Part shown: piece after piece, positions 1 to 9,160 of the stretch
How the letters are laid out: every line of letters starts with the position of its first letter
Position numbering within the stretch: position 1 is the first letter of the stretch
Assembly (NCBI GenBank): GCA_964020155.1
Contig: OZ026557.1
Location: 4,926,466-4,941,465 of the forward strand
From: Chondrilla cf. caribensis
Lineage: Eukaryota; Porifera; Demospongiae; Chondrillida; Chondrillidae
Length of the DNA: 15,000 bases
Reading direction: 5' to 3'
Position numbers and translations under genes: made by a program
The notes under the pieces: model-generated
Told to the model about the DNA's origin: nothing
The model's input: the letters and a program-made list of their open reading frames with translations, nothing else
Database searches by the model: none

Positions 1-1100
1 AACAAGACCCGACACCGCCATTTGTCCAGTCAACGTGACAGTTGAACGGAAAAATGGAATATGTCTGGATGCGTAAGACCATCATGCCTGCCTGCTGTAG
101 CACCAACATGTACAGTAGCACATTGCTGCTCTGTTTTGGCTATTCTTACCGCTAATATCCTGTTTCGAGCAACAAGACAAGCCAGTCTGTCCCTCGCTAC
201 CGAATATGGTTCTATTTGCCGCCTCAACAAAAGAGTTATGGAAGACCATTTTGGAGAAGAAGGCAGGTAAACCGTATCGGTGCGAAACTGGGGGTTCCTG
301 TCACCTACGTCCCCTGCATTCAAATATAAGTGCATTATATGTAAGGAGAATCACAAAGCATATGTTATGAACTGGACTCAGTATGTGAGCAACGTACCCC
401 GGTCGGCCATTTTACCCCTTTTCGCACAAACGCGTACAATCGCATGGACGCATAATGGGTCTGAAGGCCCAAGTGCGGAACGTGCTGAAATCGTGCAATT
501 ATTGCACGGAAATCGATCGAAAACCTCAAATACAGAGCAGATATCTCGAGTACTGCTGAAGACAAGCACCCTTTAAGCAAACTGCTGTTCAACTCAGCCC
601 AGTTCGAGTTGCACAGTATATTAAATTGTGGCGACAAAACAAGAAATAATTTTTCAGGCACGTATATGTCCCTTATATGTAAAGGGTTGTCAGCTGTAGC
701 AAGTATCCACTGAATAAGCATAATTGAATGGATATTATATTTAGCACACTCCCCGTAAAAATAACTTATAATAAATGCATTAATCTGTATTGATAGCAAT
801 ACAAATAATATATCATAGTGTAAACCAAGCTACATTGTTGCTAATACCATAGATATACACATGGGAAGATACAGTTGTGCACACAAGTGTACTGGATAAA
901 GATCACGTACTGCAATAAAAACTAGTACATACATTATTAGTGTTTGTGTGCTGTTAGTAGAACAGCAGGTAGGGTATTTACAAAGTTTAGGCACAAAATA
1001 TTACACATTTACCATGGAAACATGTGTACGTTGAAAATAAAATAACTACACCTAACACACATTGCTGTTGATTAATACAGGAGATAAATTAAGCTGTTCT
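1..1100. other. 3' flank of the FoxJ2/3 gene; no supported gene
   Basis: No coding region can be supported here. Open frames exist on both strands (minus 799-365 and 335-30, plus 280-576), but none shows a recognisable domain, conserved splice pattern or biased codon use. Bases 1-560 are richer in CpG than the rest of the flank. They hold two minus-strand ATGGCSG motifs in YY1-like context: AAATGGCCGACC at 413-401, and ACAAATGGCGGTG with its ATG at 21-19. Bases 600-1100 are AT-rich and probably contain the FoxJ 3' UTR. No AATAAA was seen on the minus strand downstream of the stop; an ATTAAA at 1105-1100 overlaps the stop codon itself. Confidence 0.4.
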
Positions 1101-2048
1101 TTAATTATTCAAGGCATTTTCAAAAGCTCTTTGGAAAGCATCGTCTGAAGAGTTGAAGGACAGGTCTGCTGTGACAGGAGGAAGTGTGGGCTCGATTTCG
1201 TTGGGGAGGACCAGCTGTGAATTGTTCAAGGGGACTTGGGAGAATATGGACACGTCACTAATGATCGGCGAGTTTCCTGTTGTGAAGCTGGTGACGGCTG
1301 TAGCAGGTACCACCACGGGGTACTGGTTCGCCATGCAAGTTGCAGATGAGGTGTAGAGGGTGTTTTTACGCATCGGTCGGGAGTGCCTCCATCCAACTTT
1401 CCCTCCCTGTAGTGAGTTGTGAGGGGAGCGGTGCCAGGAATCCATGAATTTCCTGAAAGAGTTAGCAAACACATCGAACTCTTTGTCCGGAATTCCCATT
1501 TGCGAGGGCTGGACCATACTGAACGCTTGGTTCAACTTCTCGATCTTCTGAGGCTCAAAGCATTGGTTGGTACGGATATCCTCGGCAATCTGTATAACAT
1601 TGGTTATCTCGGGTGGGAGGTGGTGATGCGAGAGAGAGCCTGTCAGTGAGGCCCTATGAGTGCCAACGGAAGCTCCGAGAGGCATTTCAGGAGAGGCCAA
1701 CTTCCAGTTGTCACTCAGGCTAAGTGAAGTGTTGAGCAAGGAATAAAAGTTAGTGAAGGACTCAGAGGGGTCAAGATTCCCGTACTCCGCAAATGCCGTC
1801 TGGGGAGGGGTTTGGTAACAGGAGCTATCCTGCACACCCTGATGCTGAGGGGTGGAGATGAAGTGTCCTCCGGACTGCGATGGGGAGTAAAAGGTGGACT
1901 GGGGGTGTGTCACAGGCACATCCCACGTCACCGGTGAGAACTCCCCAGAGGAGTAACTGCTGTTGCTTTGATACAGTTCATTGAGTGTGGGGGACGGTCC
2001 AGGAGATATCTTGTGATCTGATCCTATTGAGTCCGGTGTGAGTGGTGG
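1101..2048 (-). CDS. foxJ2/3: FoxJ2/3 coding exon 4 (C-terminal tail, residues 161-475, stop)
   Basis: The acceptor follows a strong pyrimidine tract (tctcttttctctctgtag ending at 2049). The exon has 315 codons plus TAA at 1103-1101. It opens with [20 protein letters not shown], a Ser/Pro-rich linker. A block around residues 258-277 ([18 protein letters not shown]) resembles the short central motif of FOXJ2/3. Residues 307-369 form a predicted amphipathic helical block ([36 protein letters not shown]) that aligns in spacing with the conserved C-terminal helices of FOXJ2/3. The end is acidic and Ser-rich and could be a transactivation segment, but that is inference. The exon 3 to exon 4 join keeps phase 0 without any further exon. 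Confidence 0.9.
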   Translation of the reverse strand, partial: PPLTPDSIGSDHKISPGPSPTLNELYQSNSSYSSGEFSPVTWDVPVTHPQSTFYSPSQSGGHFISTPQHQGVQDSSCYQTPPQTAFAEYGNLDPSESFTNFYSLLNTSLSLSDNWKLASPEMPLGASVGTHRASLTGSLSHHHLPPEITNVIQIAEDIRTNQCFEPQKIEKLNQAFSMVQPSQMGIPDKEFDVFANSFRKFMDSWHRSPHNSLQGGKVGWRHSRPMRKNTLYTSSATCMANQYPVVVPATAVTSFTTGNSPIISDVSIFSQVPLNNSQLVLPNEIEPTLPPVTADLSFNSSDDAFQRAFENALNN

Positions 2049-2123
2049 CTACAGAGAGAAAAGAGATGAATGTGGAGTTTCTGTGACTTGCTTTGTACAT
2101 TACTAGCTGTACAAGTCATACAT

Positions 2124-2192
<69 letters not shown>

Positions 2193-2346
2193 ACACACAA
2201 TATATGGATTAAAATTTGAAACAGTACACTTTTACTGGGTGCCTTGTAAAGTAGCCTCTGGCTAAAGGCCTTCCCAGTTTAAATAAGTCTCCATATCCAT
2301 ATCCATACACTCAGTACTCAGATACAATAACCTTTAAACACACACA

Positions 2347-2378
<32 letters not shown>

Positions 2379-3358
2379 TACACACACACATCCCTCAATT
2401 TTTAAATCTTATATTACAAAGCTACACAGGATCACATGAAGAGGATCGCAATAGATAAACACTAACATGGTATTTGGCACAGTGCAAACAAGTTGAAGAC
2501 AAGTTAGCACAACCAACCATCATAGATCATGTATGCTAAGGTGCACTGTAATGCTGACATTATGTACGGTGTAACCACATGTAACTAATAGATACACTTC
2601 ACAGGAATGCAGCTGCCATAAGTAATAGGGTTTATTCCTCATTACACATAAGGCATCAGGCGTCAACACTATGAATATGATTATATGAGTCTACTAGGTC
2701 AATGAATCTCATTATGAAGGTCCAAGTTTGTACACTGTGGGAAAATGTATGTTTACTGTTTACACAATAAAAAGGAAAACACAGGTGAATACCTTTCACC
2801 ATGTAGGAAGTGAGGCATTGAAGCCAGGTAAGCGACCATGAATACAATTATAAAGACGTGAATGTGATTAACTCCTCCAGGCATCCAAGAATTCCTGGTA
2901 TGGGAGCTTACCAGTGGGATGATGGGTGGCAAGTAGTACATCCTGGCACTGGGGGTAAGTGGAGCCATTAATGGCCTACGTGTAGGGGAAGTTCCTCCCG
3001 TGTACCATCAAAGACAAGACAGTTCAATCCTTCGAATGCGTAGGTTGACAATGATGTTGTGAGCCATCAGATGAAAGAGGAGCGGCTATTGTGGTTGATA
3101 TGACACATGGCCAGAATGTGACAGGTCACCACGAGTGGTTGAGGATTACCATTATCGTTGGAGTAGGAATGAGTGGGCGGACACTATTTATAACGTTTCA
3201 TGTGCTGAATGACTTAATTAGCATGTAGGGCCTTGAGCATCCTACCTGTCGACATGGGATGTGCGATATGGGATGTGCGCACATAGTGTGGTTGTAGCCA
3301 TATCAGGTATCCATTACATGTGGACGTGGATATGTACACACACACACACACACACACA

Positions 3359-3394
<36 letters not shown>

Positions 3395-3432
3395 AACACA
3401 CACACATACACTCACACACACACACCAACACA

Positions 3433-3474
<42 letters not shown>

Positions 3475-3512
3475 AATACACACACACACCAACACACACA
3501 CATACACTCACA

Positions 3513-3569
<57 letters not shown>

Positions 3570-6500
3570 TCATGCTCACACACACACAACTCCATGTACG
3601 TACGTATGTAAACTTCCTCTCTACAACCTGACTGGACACATGCATGATACTAAAATACGCTATTGAAACCTCTATAGTCAACTTATTAATCCGACATGTG
3701 GTTTTGTATGCACAGAGTGTTGGATTATCGAGGTTCTGGCCACTGGTCACCTGGTACATTCCTTGATACATGTGCTAGTGAAGCCACATACGTATGCATG
3801 CATGGATGTATCCCCCTCAATGGTTTCCATGGCAATCAGTACATTTCGAAATTCCATGTACATATACGTACATATGTACAACTCCAGGTATGTATGTGCA
3901 TGGCTCAAACAGGGAAACCAGGCATACGTACCAACCCACGTCCACTGAAGGGGTCATACAGAGGCATCACACAGGAACCATGTACTGCATAATATCATTG
4001 TACGACACGTATCACTTATGTTGATGGTCTTGGAAAGTTGGATTGGAACTGGGACTACAGCTGCACATCCCACTTGGAAGGGAACTAATTACGTAGCTTG
4101 TGTCATGGGATGGAGGTCTGATTGTGCACCACTGTTCACTGTTGTTGATGGCATAGGTGGCTGAATATTGGTCTGGCTAGTTGAGGGTACTGCATAGTCA
4201 GTGGTTGGTTGGCAAGTGTGTTGTACGGCTTTATACCCACTTTTTCCTTTCATCTACCTAGCTACCATGACATATGTAATGATAATCACGCAGGAAGTCT
4301 ATTATGTATCATAACAGAGCTTCTCCAGGAAGTACTCATTGCAACATACAGTGGCGCTTCGACAGGAAGTACTCATTGCAACATACAGTGGCGCTTCGAC
4401 AGGAAGTACTCATTGTAACATACAGTGGAGCTTTGACAGGAAGTACGTACTCATTGCAACATACAGTGAAGCTTCGATAGGAAGTATGTACTTGTTGTAA
4501 CATACAGTGGAGCTATAACAGGAAGTACTCATTGCAACACCCAGTGGAGCTTCAACAGGAAGTACATACTAGTTGCAACATACATACAGTGGAGCTTCTA
4601 CAGGAAGTGCTGATCCATCACAGCAAGACTCACCTTGTCACTGTCGTGCACCCTCTGTGGTATGGCATTGTGGTCAATTTCCCAATAGGCTCCCTGGAAA
4701 GGAAAGAGGACATGAGGAGAAATTTGTAAATGAGCCTTTGGAGAACAGTGGTGAAAAGGCCATTGAACAGATGAAACAGAAAACAACTAAAAACAAGTAA
4801 AAACTACTATAATTGAATCATATTTTGAGGAATTGTCAGTTTAACAATAAAATCCTTTCAAGAACCAATTGGTAATTACTTTGTAGACTGTACGTATGTA
4901 CCATATGTACTGTGTACTGTGTGTACTGTGTGTATTGTATGTACTGTGTGTACTGTGTGTATTGTATGTACTGTGTGTATTGTATGTACTGTGTGTACTG
5001 TATGTACTGTGTGTACTGTATGTACCGTGTGTACTGTGTGTACTACACACGGATGCACATGCATACGTACTTGTTCGATGTTCATATACATAAGTAACCT
5101 GGGAAGTCAATGTGCATAAGTGGGCATGTAGCATGCACACACAACACTGTGCCCAGCACACGGTGTGTACATGTGATGGCAGGAGTACGTACGTATGCCA
5201 AGTCCATGGTATTGGCTCAACATTCGGTCAAATATGGCTGCATATTTTCAATATACACTCAACACATCCACACTCAGACACGCGTGTACACACATACAGT
5301 ATTGCGTGCACAAACGTATGTAATAACAGAAAATACATAAACAGCAACCAACAAACAAACAAACAAGCACACAACGCATACGTACATATGTAGTAGTGGT
5401 GAATACCACACAAATACACGTACGTACCTTTCCGGTCTCCCCTTTTGGCCGGGATACCTTTCTGAAACACTTGTTCAAAGATAAGTTGTGTCGAATTGAA
5501 TTCTACACAAATTCAAGATATACAAACATACAGTGAAAACTCTGTTAGAAGGCACCAATGACAAGGAATAGGGCATGCTGATCACCACTGCACAGATGAT
5601 TCTTAAGGCAACAAAAAGGACTTGTCACACAAGGCTAATCCATTTCCATCTCTGAAAGGTGTACAACATCTTTACAGTGGATAAAATGGCTCAATGTGGC
5701 TACTAATAGTGCTCCCGCCACATACATTCACACAGAGACCACACAACACTCGAGATGTAGGAATAGTTAGTGTGTATAAGCCCCTTTAATTAGTACTTAA
5801 TTAGTATCTGTGCATACATATACACTACTTGTGTCTGTGCAAGTATAGCTATGTACGTACACATACATACATATACACATACGTACATAGGTACACGCAT
5901 GCATGTATATCTACACATGTACACACACATACGTACGTACATATGTATATATAGTCCCCATTCACACATACACAGACATGCATTTGTATAATGATATCAA
6001 ATACATACCCTACATACATACATACGTACATATGTAGAGTGCTATCCTGTACATCAGATAAGAAATCATAGAAGATACAGAGTTGAAGCCTTTTTCCTAC
6101 ACATGCACATACAAACGTGAGTATCTGTCTCTTATATGCGTGTTTGGGGCATGGGGTGTACGTGAGGGATAGCACACCTACATACTGTACGTAGCTGTAT
6201 ATCCACCACATCCAGGCATGGGAGAACATTTGGAGAGTGGACCTACATATGTACATACCCACACGTGGATGTACATACGTATGTATGTAGACGTATTTCT
6301 ATACATGCATACGCATCACTAAGATGAATCACGTACGTATGTACACATCACTGCGATGAATCATGTACGTATGTACATGTCACCGAGATGATTCACATAT
6401 TGTGTATGTTTGCACTGTACATTCTCCCATGAATTAAGGAAGTCATAAAAGTGGAGGCCACTCAAGCGTACGTACGTATAATATCAGTTCACAGGATTCA

Positions 6501-6584
6501 AGAATATTTCAGGGAATATCCTATGGTATCTTCACACCATAGAGAAGTGTGCACATCGAAAATGCCACTCAAATGTGTGTGTTG

Positions 6585-6618
<34 letters not shown>

Positions 6619-8439
6619 CATATTTTGAATGTACGTACGTAGGTATGTACGTACGTACATATGTGCACATGCACAAAGAGTTTGTGTGTGAACGTAGTTA
6701 GACTAAGTTGCAAGGTACGTAGGATAGACACAGTAAAAAACAACAAATTGAGAACAAGAGACCTAGTTGTGAGCATAAGACCCTGTTTGGACCAATGTAG
6801 CCTTGATACAGCTGCTCTGAAGCTAATAAGTAGTACATACCACGTGATGAAGGCTTTCTTATTAGCAAATCTTCCTCACAAAGTATGTATGTACAGTGGA
6901 GCACTCTTATAACAAACCAGTAATTCCGGGGCAATCTGTTTGTTATAAGCAGGAGTTTGTTATATCAGGACAATTTCCTATGAGATACTGTAGCACATGG
7001 TTGAGATCATTGCTTTGTTATATCAAGAACTTTGTTATAGAGGAGTTTGTTGTAAGAGTGCTCCACTGTATATCACCAACAAAATGTGTATATATAATAC
7101 ATGTGTGTATACAATGTTGATTTGTACATACAGATGTACGTACATACACAGGTGGTACATAAGTATGTACGTGCAGGCATCTATGGCTAGCCATGTACGT
7201 ACACATGTGTGCATATGGTTCACCTTGTGTACACTTGGTGGGATAGGCTTGGATTTCAGGCTGTTGGGTGCTTACAAACATTTCTATTTCCCGATCACGG
7301 AATTCTTATTTGGATGTGGCAGCACCAACATGGGCACCTTGAACTACCTCATACTAAGTTAGGAAGGTTTACATGCACACACATGTGCATGCAGAGCATA
7401 GTCTACAAAGATGACTGTACAGTATGTGGTCCTACAGCCTGTACTGTACAGTGTGTGGTCCTACGGCCTGTACTGTACAGTATGTGGTCCTACAGCCTGT
7501 ACTGTACCGTGTGTGGTCCTACAGCCTGTACTGTAAAGGTGTGTGGCCCTACAGCCTGTACTGTACAGTGTGTGGTCCTACAGCCTGTACTGTACAGTGT
7601 GTGGCCCTACAGCCTGTACTGTACCGTGTGTGGTCCTACAGCCTGTACTGTACAGTGTGTGGCCCTACAGCCTGTACTGTAAAGGTGTGTGGCCCTACAG
7701 CCTGCACTGTACAGTGTGTGGTCCTACAGCCTGTACTGTACAGTGTGTGGTCCTACAGCCTGTACTGTACAGTATCATGAACAATTCCCAGGGACAGCAA
7801 ATGAGAAGTTAAAATACTATTACACTCAACAAGATCATTGAGTAACTGCATGTACTTGAGTGTGTGAAGATACACACAGTACACACTAAACATGCTACAC
7901 ACTACATACATAACACCACTCTTCCAATGAATGGTAGAAAATATATGAACAATGCTTGCACAATATTAGGCATCCTTACTGAACTACGTACGTACATACA
8001 TATACACTACAAATTATGACGATATCCCATTTTGGAGGTCAGATGTAGTAACAAGTCCATAAACAATAATATAAGTACATACACACGTACACAGACATAC
8101 AGGACTGTGGATTGGCCAAGGGGGTTGCTCGGTTTTGAGTAAAGCGGTTCAAGTCTTAGTTCTAGAGGATATGCGTTAGTGAAATACTGAAATAGGACCA
8201 CCACATCTCACCAACATCCACCCCGCACACGAAATAAGGAAAACAACCGAAGTAGATCAATTGGGCTGGGAGTTGACCAAGGTGCTCTGGTTGACAGCAC
8301 AGTGCTAACACCGGTCACAGACTGCACATGACAAAGTCACAACCATGCTTTGCAGTGACATCACACAATTGAAACAACTTCAAGCAGTCAGTTCGTAGGA
8401 AATAATGAGACTTTACGGACTACTGTTGTGAGCAAATAT

Positions 8440-8511
<72 letters not shown>

Positions 8512-9059
8512 TGTTAATATCTGGACCGCATAATGAAAATGCATCTCTAAACTACCAGCATTCGCTGCAATGCGTATTGAAAGCACAACTGGTGTGTTGT
8601 GTTTGGGGCGACGCAGGCATACGCGCTAATCACCCGCGAACAGCTAGCTCCCATACCCACTATCCTGCGTACGTGCGCACACACGTGAAAGCATTATAAT
8701 CACTAAGTCCTCACTTTCCATCCTGTGTGCGTGTCCTTGTAGTAGGCAAAGTTCGATATTATCCACTCGTAGATCTGACTGAGGGTCAACTTCTTCTGGA
8801 AGGAGCTGTTGATAGCAAATATGATGAGAGTAGCATACGAATAGGGCGGCTTTTCGTCCATGAACTTGTACTGTCTCGATTCCACGGGATCTAGGGTTGC
8901 ATTCAGGTCAACAGGGACGGGAGGCGGCTTACGAGGAGCTTTAACAATGGCCTGTCCGGTTGTGAGGCGCTCGGAGCTCTCAGTTGGTGTCCCTGGAGGA
9001 CGCACTTCCTTCACCCAATCCAGGGGGGTTAGACTACTGTTCAAACAGTCTGAACTCAT
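1101..9059 (-). CDS. foxJ2/3: FoxJ2/3-class forkhead transcription factor, complete gene in 4 coding exons
   Basis: Joined exons 9059-8715, 5502-5428, 4693-4634 and 2048-1101 give a 475-residue protein. All three introns are phase 0 with GT-AG ends (donors gtgagg, gtacgt, gtgagt). The forkhead winged-helix DNA-binding domain spans about residues 69-150. It has [10 protein letters not shown] at the start, FAINSS and [10 protein letters not shown] in helices 1-2, [13 protein letters not shown] as recognition helix, and GAYWEID in wing 1. The N-terminus (a short SSLT.LDW block, then DLNATL before the domain) matches the layout known for animal FOXJ2/FOXJ3 and separates it from FoxJ1. The tail is Ser/Pro/Thr-rich, with a helical block near residues 307-369 resembling the FOXJ2/3 C-terminal region. 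It should act in the nucleus as a sequence-specific regulator. Human FOXJ2/3 are somewhat longer (roughly 570-620 residues). The FoxJ2/3 call is firm; choosing one vertebrate paralogue is not meaningful here. Confidence 0.93.
2125..2199. repeat. (CA)n microsatellite
   Basis: Nearly pure CA dinucleotide array with a single interruption (accac) near its right end. Confidence 0.97.
2337..2391. repeat. (CA)n microsatellite with CATA interruptions
   Basis: CA array interrupted twice by catacaca. Confidence 0.95.
3335..3588. repeat. Compound (AC)n array with higher-order CCAACAC/CATACACTC blocks
   Basis: This 254-bp AC-rich array has recurring interruptions (ccaacac, catacactc, ccaatac) that repeat together as blocks. 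The pattern suggests segmental duplication within the array rather than simple slippage. Threonine-histidine and cysteine-valine frames read through it, but they are an effect of the repeat. Confidence 0.95.
4315..4608. repeat. 37-bp minisatellite with eight ETS-like GGAAGT sites
   Basis: Direct repeats of about 37 bp with core units ACAGTGGAGCTTC and CAGGAAGTACTC. The GGAAGT octamers start at 4326, 4363, 4400, 4437, 4478, 4519, 4556 and 4601. Seven read CAGGAAGT and one reads TAGGAAGT. The steps are 37, 37, 37, 41, 41, 37 and 45 bp. The array sits in FoxJ2/3 intron 3, ending 25 bp from the exon 3 donor. Confidence 0.93.
4634..4693 (-). CDS. foxJ2/3: FoxJ2/3 coding exon 3 (wing 1, residues 141-160)
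   Basis: This is a 60-nt phase 0/0 exon. The acceptor tttccag ends at 4694 and the consensus donor AAG|gtgagt begins at 4633. It encodes GAYWEIDHN, the wing-1 strand of the forkhead domain (family pattern G-x-[YF]-W-x-[IL]-D), then [10 protein letters not shown] as a short basic/acidic exit. It lies 25 bp upstream, in gene orientation, of the ETS-like minisatellite in the next intron. Confidence 0.92.
4905..5045. repeat. 9-bp tandem array (RTGTACTGT)n in FoxJ2/3 intron 2
   Basis: About 15 copies of a 9-bp unit, gtgtactgt or atgtactgt, with c-to-t variants. Because 9 is a multiple of 3, all frames stay open and give spurious tripeptide-repeat ORFs on both strands. The rest of this intron (4694-5427) holds scattered TACG and CA-like sequence and no other supported feature. 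Confidence 0.93.
5428..5502 (-). CDS. foxJ2/3: FoxJ2/3 coding exon 2 (recognition helix, residues 116-140)
   Basis: This is a 75-nt phase 0/0 exon. The acceptor ttgtgtag ends at 5503 and the donor AAG|gtacgt begins at 5427. It encodes the diagnostic forkhead recognition helix [13 protein letters not shown] followed by [12 protein letters not shown]. The helix is unchanged from the family consensus. In the following turn, the usual KVPR is KVSR and the usual D-D-P-G-K type loop is G-E-T-G-K. The exon is easy to miss because its open frame is short and the next intron begins with TACG repeats. Confidence 0.93.
5850..5960. repeat. TACG/TACA-rich low-complexity DNA
   Basis: Alternating purine-pyrimidine tetranucleotides (tacgtaca, catacata, tacgtacgtaca), largely self-complementary. 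Similar short runs recur at 3600, 5188, 5420, 6265-6290, 6465-6480, 6629-6660, 7135-7205 and 7984-8000. Confidence 0.85.
6313..6397. repeat. 32-bp tandem repeat, about 2.7 copies
   Basis: GATGAATC or GATGATTC blocks start at 6323, 6355 and 6387, separated by tacgtatgtaca runs. The 32-bp step is exact. Confidence 0.8.
6585..6618. repeat. (TA)n microsatellite
   Basis: TA dinucleotide array with one AAATA interruption, followed closely by a TACG run at 6629-6660. Confidence 0.93.
6894..7068. mobile_element. 175-bp MITE, Tc1/mariner-pogo type, with TA target duplication
   Basis: Terminal inverted repeats of 24 bp (6894-6917 and 7045-7068) match at 23 of 24 positions. They begin CAGTGGAGCACTCTTA. 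The element is flanked on both sides by TA (6892-6893 and 7069-7070), the target duplication of the Tc1/mariner superfamily. The interior carries several repeats of TTTGTTATA/TTTGTTATAAG, as is common in the subterminal regions of pogo/Tigger-like elements. There is no transposase frame, so it is non-autonomous. It lies inside FoxJ2/3 intron 1. The superfamily call is good; assignment to pogo rather than another branch is inference from the ends and interior motif. Confidence 0.85.
7414..7773. repeat. 29/30-bp minisatellite, about 12 copies, with palindromic ACTGTACAGT core
   Basis: CCTAC blocks begin at 7431, 7460, 7489, 7518, 7548, 7577, 7606, 7635, 7664, 7694, 7723 and 7752. Steps are 29 bp, except two 30-bp steps where acagtg is replaced by aaaggtg. 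Most units contain the perfect palindrome ACTGTACAGT. A period of 29 rotates the frame, so one peptide motif ([13 protein letters not shown]) appears in all three plus frames; there is no evidence it is translated. Confidence 0.95.
8443..8509. repeat. (CA)n microsatellite
   Basis: Pure CA array of about 33 units in FoxJ2/3 intron 1, some 200 bp from the exon 1 donor. Confidence 0.97.
8715..9059 (-). CDS. foxJ2/3: FoxJ2/3 coding exon 1 (residues 1-115)
   Basis: This exon starts at ATG 9059-9057. The triplet just before it is an in-frame TAA, which fixes this as the first possible start in this exon. It encodes the N-terminal tail with the FOXJ2/3-like SSLTPLDW block (about residues 8-15), a proline-rich linker (residues 43-50), DLNATL (51-56), and the first part of the forkhead domain from about residue 69 through helices 1 and 2 to HTGWK at 111-115. 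The donor AAA|gtgagg is at 8714. Reading past the donor meets a stop after three codons, so splicing is required. The Kozak context is weak, with T at -3. Confidence 0.93.
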
Positions 9060-9152
9060 TTAGCTGCTTCCTTCTCTAACGTTCGAAGATATGTTCCTTC
9101 AGAAGCTGCCGTGTAGCTTGCAGCGCACACTATTCTCCTGGCTGTACACCAG

Positions 9153-9160
9153 TTTAAATA
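9153..9160 (-). promoter_or_regulatory. Candidate TATA box of the FoxJ2/3 gene
   Basis: The minus strand reads TATTTAAA at 9160-9153, about 95 bp upstream of the FoxJ ATG. A TATA box here would place transcription start near 9130-9125 and leave a 5' leader of about 70 nt, if there is no upstream non-coding exon. The call rests on motif and position alone. Confidence 0.3.

Larger units (their letters stand above)
2049..4633 (-). other. FoxJ2/3 intron 3 (2585 bp)
   Basis: The intron runs from donor gtgagt at 4633 to acceptor ctgtag at 2049. It contains three CA arrays (2125-2199, 2337-2391, 3335-3588) and the ETS-like minisatellite (4315-4608). The stretches 2400-3330 and 3600-4310 show no exon-like or RNA-gene signal that can be supported. 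A 64-nt open stretch at 2975-2912 with AG/GT ends was considered as an exon and set aside because it would break the frame. Confidence 0.8.
5503..8714 (-). other. FoxJ2/3 intron 1 (3212 bp)
   Basis: The intron runs from donor gtgagg at 8714 to acceptor tgtag at 5503. It holds TACG-rich DNA (5850-6480), a short 32-bp array, a TA microsatellite, a MITE, the 29/30-bp array and a CA array. In 5503-5840 there is only a lone TACAGTGAAAACTC sequence at about 5529 that looks like a transposon end without a partner. Nothing supportable was seen in 7780-8440. No additional coding exon was recognised. Confidence 0.75.

Noticed and set aside
365..799. Minus-strand open frame of 144 codons near the left edge
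   Set aside because: No recognisable domain or splice context. It crosses both the CpG-richer and AT-rich parts with no change in coding character.
1100..1105. ATTAAA as poly(A) signal of FoxJ2/3
   Set aside because: It overlaps the TAA stop codon and would leave a 3' UTR of only about 20 nt; the match is likely chance.
2912..2975. A 64-nt open stretch on the minus strand flanked by acgtag and gtaagc, like an extra FoxJ2/3 exon
   Set aside because: Its length leaves one extra base, so including it shifts exon 4 into a frame that stops quickly. Exon 3 joins exon 4 in phase without it.
3214..3631. Thr-His and Cys-Val repeat open frames over the AC array
   Set aside because: Any dinucleotide array gives such frames on both strands. 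The same holds for the arrays at 10172-10409, 11611-11832 and 13650-13762.
8113..8156. A-box-like TGGCCAAGGGG and B-box-like GGTTCAAGTCT suggesting a tRNA-derived SINE
   Set aside because: The boxes are about 11 bp closer than in a tRNA, no cloverleaf can be drawn, and no SINE tail or target duplication is visible.
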